A DNA stretch of 64,000 bases from Actinoallomurus soli (GTDB taxonomy: Bacteria > Actinomycetota > Actinomycetes > Streptosporangiales > Streptosporangiaceae). The notes below the pieces were generated by a model that had not been told where the DNA came from, made no database searches, and was given only the letters and a program-made list of their open reading frames with translations. How positions within the stretch are numbered: the first letter of the stretch is position 1; each line of letters starts with the position of its first letter. The stretch lies in NCBI RefSeq assembly GCF_024055715.1, contig NZ_JAMXMV010000014.1, forward strand, positions 62,001 to 126,000, read 5' to 3'. Below, piece after piece: positions 7,596 through 16,100 of this stretch. A program made the translations under genes and the position numbers.

Positions 7596-8798
7596 ATGCG
7601 CGAACCAAGTGCCGTGGTGGCCGATTTCGGCTTCGAAAACCTCGACATGTCGTGGCTCCGGCGCAAGGAGGGCGTCAAGTGGGGCCGGGCCGGGCACGAT
7701 GTACTCCCCGCCTGGATAGCCGACATGGACTTCCCCGTGGCGGAGCCGATCAGAGAGGCGATATACGCGACAGTACGGCGAGGGGATATCGGATATCCAT
7801 CCTGGTCGAACTGGATGGGGCTCAGCCCGCTTGCCGAGCCGTTCGCGAGGCGGATGACCGAGCTCCATGACTGGCAGCCCAGGCCCGACTGGGTGCGTAA
7901 CTTCAGTGACCTGATCCAGGCGATACAGGTCGTGCTCTACTTGACCACGCGGCCAGGAGAAGCGATCGCCCTGCACACGCCGAACTATCCGCCGATCCTC
8001 AAGTCGATCACTATGATGGGACGGCGGGCGATCTTCAGCCCGATGGAGTGGACCGGCGAAGACTGGGGCTTCGATCCGGCCCGGCTGGAGCAGGACGTGG
8101 CGAAGGCCGGATGCCGCACCTTGATCGTCGTCAACCCGCACAACCCCACCGGGCATGTGTACACGACGGCGGAGTTGCAGGCTCTCGCCGACATCGCGGT
8201 GCGGAACGACATGCTCGTCGTCGCTGACGAGATCTTCGCCGAACTGGCCTACTCACCGCATCGGCACGTCCCCCTGGCCTCCCTGGGGCCGGACATCGCC
8301 GACCGGACGGTCACCCTGACCTCGGCCACGAAGGCGTTCAACATGGCAGGCCTGCGCTGCGCGGTCGCGCACGTCGGCTCCGCCCGGCTGCGAGAGGCCC
8401 TCGACGCGTGCCCGCCGGACCTCTTCGGCGTCCTCGACGTGCTGGGCGTGGAGGCGACCAGAGCCGCGTGGGAGAAGGGCGGCGCGTGGCTGGCCGCGCT
8501 GATGGATCATCTGGGGGAGAACCGCGACCTGATCGCCGACACGCTGACGGCGTGGGCGCCGGCCATCGGGTACCACCCGCCGCAGGCGACATACCTGGCC
8601 TGGCTGGACTGCCGCCGTCTCGAAATGGCGATGGAGCCCGCCGCATTCTTCAAGGAGAAGGCGAAGGTCGCGCTCAGCTCGGGAGAGAACTACGGGCCTG
8701 GGGGAGCCGGGTTCGCACGGCTGAACTTCGCCACCTCAGCGGCGCTCCTGGGCGAGATCCTGAACAACATGGCGGACGCCGTCGACGGCGCACAGTAG
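7596..8798 (+). CDS. MalY/PatB-type PLP-dependent C-S lyase or aminotransferase
   Basis: 400 residues from ATG 7596, with GGAAAGG about 7 nt upstream; earlier in-frame ATGs exist at 7563 and 7572. Fold type I class I/II aminotransferase: PAWIADMDFPVAEPI at the N-terminus is diagnostic for the MalY/PatB group, NPHNPTGHVY is the PLP-contacting NPHNP motif, VVADEIFAEL carries the PLP-pyridine Asp, and TSATKAFNMAGL holds the Schiff-base lysine near residue 245. Characterised relatives cleave cystathionine or cysteine conjugates to thiol, pyruvate and ammonia; some act in natural-product sulfur chemistry. It is followed after 30 bp by a small gene and a terminator, so it forms a two-gene operon. 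Confidence 0.88.
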   Translation: MREPSAVVADFGFENLDMSWLRRKEGVKWGRAGHDVLPAWIADMDFPVAEPIREAIYATVRRGDIGYPSWSNWMGLSPLAEPFARRMTELHDWQPRPDWVRNFSDLIQAIQVVLYLTTRPGEAIALHTPNYPPILKSITMMGRRAIFSPMEWTGEDWGFDPARLEQDVAKAGCRTLIVVNPHNPTGHVYTTAELQALADIAVRNDMLVVADEIFAELAYSPHRHVPLASLGPDIADRTVTLTSATKAFNMAGLRCAVAHVGSARLREALDACPPDLFGVLDVLGVEATRAAWEKGGAWLAALMDHLGENRDLIADTLTAWAPAIGYHPPQATYLAWLDCRRLEMAMEPAAFFKEKAKVALSSGENYGPGGAGFARLNFATSAALLGEILNNMADAVDGAQ

Positions 8799-8828
8799 GC
8801 CGGTCCGCCGGTGGACGGGGGAGGCCCG

Positions 8829-9032
8829 ATGCACCTCTCACAATGGATCCGTCGCCTGACACCCCGGCGGGGCGATCTGCTGCGCTCGCTGGCGGTGCTC
8901 TGTTCCTATTGGATTCTGGCCGTCGATTGCATACCGCGAGATCTCCTGATGGGCGATGACCGAATCGAATCCGAGGGTACCGGGGAGACCGATTCACAGT
9001 CGGGCGTCGAGAGTCGCGGTGCGAAGAATTAG
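8829..9032 (+). CDS. Small 67-residue protein after the C-S lyase
   Basis: The ATG at 8829 has GGGGGAGG 4 nt upstream and the stop is directly followed by a 14-bp hairpin, which together make this a believable gene although short. An Arg-rich start (WIRRLTPRRGD) is followed by a hydrophobic stretch LLRSLAVLCSYWILAVDCI and an acidic/polar tail (DDRIESEGTGETDSQSG). This could be a single membrane-spanning peptide or a precursor peptide with a leader and core. No family recognised. Confidence 0.5.
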   Translation: MHLSQWIRRLTPRRGDLLRSLAVLCSYWILAVDCIPRDLLMGDDRIESEGTGETDSQSGVESRGAKN

Positions 9033-9065
9033 GTAGGCGATCGGCAGATCGTGCCGATCGCCTAC
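9033..9065 (+). terminator. Strong 14-bp hairpin terminator
   Basis: Arms GTAGGCGATCGGCA (9033-9046) and TGCCGATCGCCTAC (9052-9065) are perfectly complementary around the loop GATCG. The stem starts at the base after the stop codon of the 67-residue gene. There is no T tract, as is common in actinobacteria. Confidence 0.75.
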
Positions 9066-9145
9066 TGAGAAATGCCCCGGCGTGGGCTGTGGCTCGTCCC
9101 GTGGCCGGCCGGCCTCGGGGCGTCCGAGGCCGGCTCGGAGTGAGA

Positions 9146-9502
9146 TCAGTCGGCGAGGTTCGCGGCGGAGACGAAGACCGCCACCTCCTCGGCCGGGTCG
9201 GTGCCCATGGCGCGGGCCAGATTGCGGTACGGCGCGGCCTCGTCGGTGCGGCCGCGCCGCTCGAGAGTGCGGGCCAGCGCCTCGTACGCCCAGCCGTTGG
9301 CGGGATCCAGCTCGATCAGCCGCCGGAAGGTGCTCTCCGCGCGGCCCAACTGCGCGCTGTGGAAGTAGGCCCGCCCGAGCAGCTCGACGGCCGCCCGGTT
9401 GTCCGGCTCGCTCTCGACGATCGGGGCGAGAATACGACCCGCCTCGGCGTAGTCCCGGGCGTCGAAGAACATCCGTCCGCGCTGGTACTCCTCGTAGATC
9501 AT
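9146..9502 (-). CDS. Tetratricopeptide-repeat protein
   Basis: 118 residues from ATG 9502, which has GGAAGGA 5 nt upstream; a longer frame to 9601 has no support. The sequence is almost entirely TPR-like helix pairs: RMFFDARDYAEAGRILAPIVESEPDN, then AAVELLGRAYFHSAQLGRAE and AYEALARTLERRGRTDEAAPY, each with the A-Y/F-P spacing of the repeat. It is a cytoplasmic protein-interaction module. The sequence does not reveal its partners. A 350-bp divergent gap with a long palindrome separates it from the methyltransferase gene at 9852. Confidence 0.85.
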   Translation of the reverse strand: MIYEEYQRGRMFFDARDYAEAGRILAPIVESEPDNRAAVELLGRAYFHSAQLGRAESTFRRLIELDPANGWAYEALARTLERRGRTDEAAPYRNLARAMGTDPAEEVAVFVSAANLAD

Positions 9503-9851
9503 CGGGGTCCTTCCATCGACGACGTCCGCATCGTCGGACGCCGGCCGCCACAACGCTCGTCCCCGCCGTCCTCTTCCCACCGTCCGATGCCGTGGCTGCA
9601 CCGGCTCACTTCAGGCGCCTGCTGCCCGGGGCGTCGAGAGCCCGCCGAGGGTGGGCGCAGCCGCGCGTGCGCACGCGCGGCTGCGGTGACGAGCGGCCGA
9701 GCGAGCTCCTCGAGGGGTGCTCGCCGGCCTGGGCGTGCGGTGAACCATCACGGCCGGCGTCTGGACAGGCGTGGGGACGGCGATTCGCCGCGCTCATTAC
9801 CGAATGGGGTTATGGCTAAGATGACGATCTCACCTTGACTGGAGGCCGAGC
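9503..9851. other. Divergent intergenic region with a 30-bp perfect palindrome
   Basis: About 350 bp between the TPR gene (minus) and the methyltransferase gene (plus). It carries the palindrome at 9656-9685 and, near 9800-9835, a relatively A/T-rich stretch that probably holds the methyltransferase promoter. I see no gene here. Confidence 0.5.
9656..9685. repeat. 30-bp perfect palindrome with no spacer
   Basis: The 15-bp arm 9656-9670 (CGCAGCCGCGCGTGC) is followed at once by its exact reverse complement, 9671-9685. With no loop it is a poor terminator and more likely a protein-binding site or a cruciform-forming element. Confidence 0.6.
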
Positions 9852-10664
9852 GTGCCCGATTCGCAGGATGTCCGAATCCCTACGGTAGATGTCACCAGGC
9901 CGAGTGTCGCTCGGATGTATGACTACTATCTGTCAGGGAAGGACAACTTCGAGGTCGATCGGGCCGCCGCGGAGCAGGTCGCGCAGGCCATGCCGGAGAT
10001 CCGCGAACTGGCTCTGGAGAACCGCTCGTTCCTGCGCCGGGCGGTGCGCTACATGACCCAGCGTGGTGTCCGGCAATTCCTCGACATCGGCTCCGGGCTG
10101 CCCACCGTGGGTAACACCCATGAGATCGCCCAGGAGATCGCCGCGGACGCGCGGGTCGTCTACGTCGACGTCGATCCGGTGGTGCTCGTGCACGGCCGGG
10201 CGCTGTTGGGAAGGGACAAGAGCACCACAGTGGTCCAAGGCGACATGCGTCGCCCCGGCGAAGTACTCGGCCACCAGGAGACCACCCGGCTGCTCGATCC
10301 GACGGCTCCGGTCGGAGTGCTGATGATCGCCATGATCCACTTCCTCACCTTGGAGGAGCGGCGTTCGGTCATGGAGGAGCTGCGTGCGGCCCTTCCCCCG
10401 GGGAGCTATCTGGCCGCCACTCACGTGACCGGGGAAGGCCACTCCGCTTCAGCGGTCGAGCAGATCGAGGCCGTCTACGCGACCACACCGACGCCCATCT
10501 ACTTCCGTCCCCGGCAGGAGATCGCCGGCTTCTTCGAAGGGTTCGACGTGGTCGAGCCCGGGTTGGTCACCATCGACCGGTGGAACCCCGACTCCGACCA
10601 ACGAGATCGTCCTCGGGCCAAGGCCGGCACCTGGCTTTACGGAGCCGTGGCCCGCAAGCCCTGA
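9852..10664 (+). CDS. SAM-dependent methyltransferase, DUF574 family
   Basis: 270 residues from GTG 9852, with TGGAGG about 8 nt upstream. DVTRPSVARMYDYYLSGKDNFEVDR at the start is the hallmark opening of the actinobacterial DUF574 (SAV2177-like) family. FLDIGSGLPTVGNTHE is the SAM-binding motif I, and VVYVDVDPVVLVHG is motif II. The family usually occurs in many copies in filamentous actinobacteria, often near regulators; substrates are largely unknown. The gene ends at a hairpin (10678-10723) and stands alone. Confidence 0.92.
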   Translation: MPDSQDVRIPTVDVTRPSVARMYDYYLSGKDNFEVDRAAAEQVAQAMPEIRELALENRSFLRRAVRYMTQRGVRQFLDIGSGLPTVGNTHEIAQEIAADARVVYVDVDPVVLVHGRALLGRDKSTTVVQGDMRRPGEVLGHQETTRLLDPTAPVGVLMIAMIHFLTLEERRSVMEELRAALPPGSYLAATHVTGEGHSASAVEQIEAVYATTPTPIYFRPRQEIAGFFEGFDVVEPGLVTIDRWNPDSDQRDRPRAKAGTWLYGAVARKP

Positions 10665-10677
10665 CCGGAAGGTGAGC

Positions 10678-10723
10678 GCGGCACGGAGGGCGGGCCGGGA
10701 TCCGGCGCCGCGCCCCGTGCCGC
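10678..10723 (+). terminator. Hairpin after the methyltransferase gene
   Basis: Outer arms GCGGCACGG (10678-10686) and CCGTGCCGC (10715-10723) are complementary, with further G/C pairing inside. It sits between the methyltransferase and the oppositely oriented GH31 remnant. Confidence 0.55.
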
Positions 10724-10768
10724 TTCGGCGTTCACCGCCCGGCGTGGCTCGAGGCCGAGGCCGGTGGG

Positions 10769-11236
10769 TCAGTCGTGGGCGATCGTGGTGTTGTTCGCTC
10801 GGGTGGTGATCGGGTCGGTGCGGACGGTGAGGACCCGGGTCTGCGGGTCGTAGCTCCAGCCGGTTCCGGTCTCGGTGGGGGCGAGGCGGTGGCCGTTGAC
10901 GGTGACGGTGGTGGGCCGGTCGGTGTCGACGAACCGGACGGTCCAGCGTCGTTCGGTGACCCGCCCCGGGTACTGACCGCGTCGTCCGCCGATGACCACG
11001 GCTGAAGTGGGACGGCCGGGTCCGTTGGCGTTCTCGACGTAGTCGATCCGGGTGGTGGCGGAGTGGCCGTGCTCGTCGCCGTGGCCTTCTCCGGCGTCCT
11101 CATAGAGGGTGAAGCCGCCCGGAGCGCCGGGTGCCACGTCCAGGGTGACCTGGTCGAGGGGGCGCTGGCCGACGTTGTCGACGTAGTCGGTCCAGCGTCC
11201 CGGCGGGAACCAGGGACCGTTGGACGCCGACGACAT
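10769..11236 (-). pseudogene. C-terminal remnant of a GH31 alpha-glucosidase-type hydrolase
   Basis: 155 readable residues. The opening PWFPPGRWTDYVDN matches the VYLPxGxWxDY segment that follows the GH31 catalytic barrel, and APGGFTLYEDAGEGHGD matches the FTLYEDDG part of the DUF5110/C-terminal beta domain. The catalytic barrel with its nucleophile and acid/base residues is missing. At its 5' end it abuts a ROK remnant in the opposite direction, which suggests that deletions removed the middle of a former sugar-utilisation locus. A shortened functional product is unlikely. Confidence 0.65.
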
Positions 11237-11608
11237 GGTCTATGTGAAGCTCGCCTTCGGCGACCTGGACGACCTGGTCCTGGCGGCGTCGGCCGGTGAC
11301 CCGGACGTCACCGACGTGGTCACGCAGGCCGTACGCCACCTCGGCCGCGGCCTCGCGAACCTGGTCAACATCACCAACCACGCCCATCTCGTCGTCGGCG
11401 GAGAGCTCTCGGCCCGATTCTGCGCGTGGAACCGCTACGACACTCCTTCGCCGCCCGGCTGTCCGGCATCCGCCTCAGCACGGCGTCTCTGGGCAGGCGC
11501 TCATCGCCGTACGGAGCGCTCGCGATGGTGCTCACCCAGCCGCCGCGTTTCGTCGACGGTGCCTCCGGCCGCGACATCGGACCACGGTCTCGGGCGAAGC
11601 GGCGATGA
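11230..11608 (+). pseudogene. Broken ROK-family regulator/sugar kinase remnant
   Basis: In one frame, MVYVKLAFG and then AASAGDPDV...LGRGLANLVNITNHAHLVVGGEL match ROK-domain pieces (the strand before the GIG loop, and the late GLANLVNLxNPExVVxGG segment). The intervening metal-binding region is deleted. After GGEL the match continues in another frame from about 11426 as EPLRHSFAARLSGIRLSTASLGRRSSPYGALAMVL, the ROK C-terminal end, so there is a frameshift near 11400-11430. The DNA-binding N-terminus is missing. The neighbouring GH31 remnant and intact LacI/GH92 pair fit a decayed carbohydrate locus. Confidence 0.6.
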
Positions 11609-11658
11609 GACGGACCCGCACGGCCGGCGCACCTGACCGGCTCCGTGCGGCACGCGGT

Positions 11659-12684
11659 TCAGCGCGGAGGAGCGCCCCTGGCGACCAACTCGGTGGGAAG
11701 GACCACCGTACGCGGCAGGGAGCGGTCTCCCTCGATCCGGCGGAACAGCAGTTCGGTGGCGACCCGGGCCAGTTCGTGCGTGTCGTAGGCGATGACGGTC
11801 AGCGGGTACGGCACCAGGCGGGCCAGGTCGAAGTCGTCGAACCCCAGCAGCGCGGCGTCACTGCCCCGGCGGCACAGCTCCTCGATCACGCCGACGGTGA
11901 TCCGGTTGTTCAGGCTGAAGAAGGCGGTCGGCGGGTCCGGCCGGTCGAGCAGGTCGGCGACGGTCCGGGCGGCCGCCGCCGGATCGCGGATGCCGTCCCG
12001 GACGAGCCGGGTGTCGTACGGCGCGCCGGCCGGGGCCAGCACGTCGTACGCGCCGTCGAGCCGTTCCCGCATGGTGTGGATCCCGACCGAGTCGAGCAGG
12101 ATGCCGATCCGGCGGTGGCCCGCCTCCACGAGCCGGCGCACGCCGGCCCGCGCGCCGCCGCGGTTGTCGAGCAGCACCGTGTCGGCGGCCAGTCCGCCGG
12201 CCGGCCGGTCGAGGAAGACCACGGGAGTGCCGAGCTCGACCTCGGTGCGCAGGAACGAGTGGTCGTACCCGGCCGGCACCACGAGCAGCCCGTCGACGCG
12301 GCGGGCGCACATGTCCCGCAGCAGTTGCCGCTCACGCGCCGGGTCCTCCTCGGAACTGGCGATGATGAGCATCATGTCGTGCTGCCGGACGACCTCGGCG
12401 GCGGTTCCGGCGATCGTGGCGTAGAACGGGTTGGCGATCTCCTCGATCAGCAGCCCGATCGTGGCGGACGCCTGTCCGGAGCGCAGCGAGCTCGCGAGAT
12501 GGTTGCGACGGAAGCCGAGCTCCGCCACGGCGGCGAGCACCCGCTCGATCAGGTCGGGCTGGACGTTCGGCTCGTTGTTCACGACCCGCGAGACGGTCTT
12601 CAGGCTCACCCCCGCCCGGTTCGCCACGTCGACCATGGTGGGCCGCCTCGTACGGCCGATGTCGCCGGTCATGCGACGAACCAT
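11659..12684 (-). CDS. LacI-family transcriptional repressor
   Basis: 341 residues from ATG 12684 (GAGG 9 nt upstream); the ATG at 12672 would remove four residues. The N-terminal helix-turn-helix PTMVDVANRAGVSLKTVSRVVNNEPNV is canonical, followed by the HLASSLRSG hinge helix and a periplasmic-binding-protein-like sensor (TIGLLIEEIANPFYATI, VDGLLVVPAG, PVVFLDRP, LLGFDDFDLA). The gene is divergent from the large GH92 mannosidase. A TGACAA-N2-TTGTCA palindrome lies just upstream of each gene, so the protein probably represses itself and the mannosidase until a sugar, perhaps mannose or a manno-oligosaccharide, binds. Confidence 0.92.
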   Translation of the reverse strand: MVRRMTGDIGRTRRPTMVDVANRAGVSLKTVSRVVNNEPNVQPDLIERVLAAVAELGFRRNHLASSLRSGQASATIGLLIEEIANPFYATIAGTAAEVVRQHDMMLIIASSEEDPARERQLLRDMCARRVDGLLVVPAGYDHSFLRTEVELGTPVVFLDRPAGGLAADTVLLDNRGGARAGVRRLVEAGHRRIGILLDSVGIHTMRERLDGAYDVLAPAGAPYDTRLVRDGIRDPAAAARTVADLLDRPDPPTAFFSLNNRITVGVIEELCRRGSDAALLGFDDFDLARLVPYPLTVIAYDTHELARVATELLFRRIEGDRSLPRTVVLPTELVARGAPPR

Positions 12685-12705
12685 ACCGGGACGCCTCGGC
12701 TCGGT

Positions 12706-12719
12706 TGACAACCTTGTCA
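12706..12719. promoter_or_regulatory. LacI-type operator upstream of the repressor gene
   Basis: TGACAA-CC-TTGTCA is a perfect dyad of 6-bp arms, 22 bp upstream of the repressor start. It matches the second site at 12861, so autoregulation is likely. Confidence 0.6.
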
Positions 12720-12860
12720 GGCCGCATCGGTCAACCTGCCCGTCGTGGCTCTCGCCGTTGGGAGGGGAGGCGCCGCGGCCGTCAACTCGTCCGCCTCGCC
12801 CGCTCGAAGGAATCGGAAAAGTCGGACGGACGGTTATGAATCGGTTACATGGACCGATCT

Positions 12861-12874
12861 TGACAACGTTGTCT
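12861..12874. promoter_or_regulatory. LacI-type operator upstream of the GH92 gene
   Basis: TGACAA-CG-TTGTCT has the central CG typical of LacI-family sites and one mismatch in the outer arm. TTGACA at 12860-12865 could also be the -35 element of the mannosidase promoter, so a bound repressor would block RNA polymerase. Confidence 0.6.
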
Positions 12875-12879
12875 TCGAG

Positions 12880-12898
12880 GATCACGCTAGCCGTGATC
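12880..12898. promoter_or_regulatory. Dyad GATCACG-N5-CGTGATC
   Basis: Perfect 7-bp arms (12880-12886, 12892-12898) a few bases downstream of the LacI-type operator. It may be a second protein site or a 5' leader hairpin of the mannosidase transcript. Confidence 0.4.
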
Positions 12899-13191
12899 TT
12901 CATTCGGGTGCCGCTCCTCCGCAGAACCCGCCGTCCCCCATGGAGTCCCCGCATGCCTGAATACCCGCGCTTCTGTTCACGGCAGCGGTCGCGGCGGTCG
13001 CCGCGGCTCCACGGACCCTCTCCCGGCGTCGGCCCGCGCTAGCCCTCCGCTCACACCGACGTACGGCAAGCCCGGCTCACGTACTCGGTAGGCCGCTCAC
13101 GCCCCCCGCGCACCCCCGACGTTCGGCGCTCCCGCGCCTATCGAGTCGAAAGGCCCCTGCCATCAACGCGTCTCCACCCCTCCGTGCTCCC

Positions 13192-16100
13192 TTGCCCCTC
13201 CGGCGATTGGCCGCGGCAGCGGCCCTGTTGATGCCGGTGTCGCTGCTCGCCATCGCACCCTCGGCCAGCGCTGCGGCGCCGCCCGGCGACTTCAGCTCGT
13301 CGTTCGAGTCCTCCGATCCGCAACCCGCGACGAGCACCGCCGAGGTCGACGCGAGCGGCAATCCGATCCAGGGCAATCTGAGCGGATCGAGCCCCAGCGG
13401 ACTGCCCGGCAGCCTGCTCGGCCAGGTCAGCGCGGTGACCGCGAGCGCCGAGAACCCGCCGAACGAGATCGCCGCGAACCTCAAAGATGAGAACCCGTCG
13501 ACCAAGTGGCTGGCGTTCGACCCGACCGGCTGGGCGACCTACCAGCTGGCCAAGCCGGCGGCGGTCGTGAAGTACTCCCTGACCTCCGCGAACGACGCGC
13601 CGACCCGCGACCCCAAGGACTTCGTCCTGCAGGGGTCGGACGACGGCAAGACCTGGACCGACCTGGACAAACGGACAGGGCAGAGTTTCAGCGGGCGGTT
13701 CGCCACCAACGTCTACAGCTTCACCAACACGACCGCCTACGGCTATTACCGGCTGAACGTCACCGCGAACTCCGGTGACTCGCTCGTCCAGCTCGCCGAC
13801 TGGAACATCAGCGACGGCTCGAACACCCAGCCGCCGGCCACCCCGATGGTCGGCGTCGTCGGTGCCGGTCCGGTCAGCGGCTACAACATGAAGCCGGGAG
13901 CCGGATTCACGGGGACGGCCTCGCTGCGCTACTCGGGCGGCGCCCAGGCCGCCGGCCGCGCGTACGCGACCGACAAGCTGTTCGACGTCAACATCCCGGT
14001 CGGGCCGAAGACCCGGCTGTCCTACAAGATCTTCCCTGAGTTCACCGGCGGCGACACGCAGTACCCGTCGACCTACGCGGCCGTCGACCTGCACTTCACC
14101 GACGGCAGCCACCTGAGCCAGTTGTCGCCCGTCGACCAGCACGGCTACGCGCTCACGGCCGCCGGACAGGGCGCCTCGAAGGTGCTCTACGCCGACCAGT
14201 GGAACGCGGTGCAGTCCGACATCGGGGAGGTCGCCAAGGGCAAGACGATCGACCGGATCCTGCTCGCGTACGACGACCCGCAGGCCAAGGCGTCGACCCG
14301 TTTCCAGGGCTGGCTCGACGACGTCACCGTGACGGCCGAGCCGACGCCGATCGACGGCTCCAGCCTGACGAATTACGTCGACACCCGGCGCGGGACCAAC
14401 GCGTCGGGCTCGTTCTCACGCGGCAACAACCTGCCGATCACGGCGCTGCCGAACGACTTCAACTTCTTCACGCCGGTCACGGACGCCGGGTCCAACTCGT
14501 GGGAGTACGCGTACCAGCAGAGCAACAACGCGGCCAACCTGCCCACGCTGCAGGGACTGGCGATCTCGCACGAGCCCAGCCCGTGGATGGGCGACCGCAA
14601 CCAGATGTCGGTCATGCCGGTGCCGGCCGGCGGGTCGCTCACCGGAGCGCCCAGCACCCGGGCCCAGGCGTTCAGCCACAACGACGAGATCGCGCGGCCG
14701 GACTTCTACCGCGTCGCGATGAAGAACGGCATGGCCGCGCAGATGTCGCCCACCGACCACGGCGGGATCATGCAGTTCACCTTCCCGTCCGGGATGGCCA
14801 CCGGAAGCCTCGTCCTCTACAACGGCACGTTCACGATCGGGACGGACGGCGCGTTCTCCGGCTGGGTCGACAACGGAAGCGGCCTGTCGGCCGGTCGCAG
14901 CCGGATGTTCGTGTACGGCACGTTCGACCGGGCGCCCACGGCCTCCACCGCCACCTCCGCCACGTTCGACACCTCCGCGACGCACGACGTGACGATGCGC
15001 ATCGCGACGTCGTTCATCTCGGTCGACCAGGCGCACAAGAACCTCGACCTCGAGGTCACCGGTAAGAGCTTCGACCGGATCCACGCCGACGCCACCGCGG
15101 CCTGGAACGACCGGCTCGGCCGGATCGGCGTCCAGGGGGCGACTGAGACGCAGCTGGTGACGCTCTACTCGAACCTCTACCGGCTCAACCTGTACCCGAA
15201 CTCCCAGTCGGAGAACACCGGCACCGCCACCGCGCCGCACTGGCAGTACGCGAGCCCGGTGTCGGCGGCGACGGGCACGTCGACCGCCACGCAGACCGGC
15301 GCGAAGATCGTCGACGGGCAGATCTACGTCAACAACGGGTTCTGGGACACCTACCGCACCGTGTGGCCCGCGTACTCGCTGCTGTACCCGGACATCGCGG
15401 CCAAGATCGCCGACGGGTTCGCCCAGCAGTACCGCGACGGCGGCTGGATCGCCCGCTGGTCCTCGCCCGGCTACGCCGACCTGATGACCGGCACCAGCGC
15501 GAACGACGCGCTGGCCGAGGCGTACCTCAACGGCGTCAAGCTGCCCGACCCGCTCGGCGCGTACGACGCGATCGTCAAGGACGCGACCGTCGCGTCCGGG
15601 CGCAGTGCGGTCGGCCGCAAGGGCATCGAGACCGGGCTGTTCCTCGGCTACACGCCGACCTCCACGGGCGAGTCGGTGTCGTGGGCGCTGGAAGGCTTCA
15701 TCAACGACTACGCCATCGGCAACATGGGCGCGGCCCTGGCCAAGGACCCGGCCACGCCGAAGGCGCGGCGCGCCCGGCTCGAGGAGGAGTCGGAGTACTT
15801 CCTGCAGCGCGCCCGTAACTACGTCAACCTCTTCGACACGAAGACGAAGTTCTTCGAGGGACGCAACGCCGCCGGGACCTTCACGGCCGGCAACCCGCTC
15901 GACTGGGGCGGCGTCTACACCGAGACCGACGGGTGGAACTTCGCGTTCACCGCGCAGCAGGACGGCATGGGACTGGCCAACCTGTACGGCGGGCAGCAGG
16001 CGCTGAAGGACAAGCTCGACCAGTTCTTCGCCACCCCGGAGAACGCCGACCACCCCGGCGGGTACGGCGGCACGATCCACGAGATGCTCGAGGCGCGTGC

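Larger units (their letters stand above)
12685..13191. other. Divergent control region of lacI-type gene and GH92 gene
   Basis: About 500 bp with two LacI-type operators (12706-12719 and 12861-12874), a further dyad at 12880-12898 and no believable gene. An A-rich stretch around 12810-12840 may hold a promoter. Confidence 0.6.

Noticed and set aside
7220-7870. Plus-strand frame before and into the C-S lyase gene
   Set aside because: No ribosome site and Arg/Pro-rich composition; it overlaps the lyase in the wrong frame.
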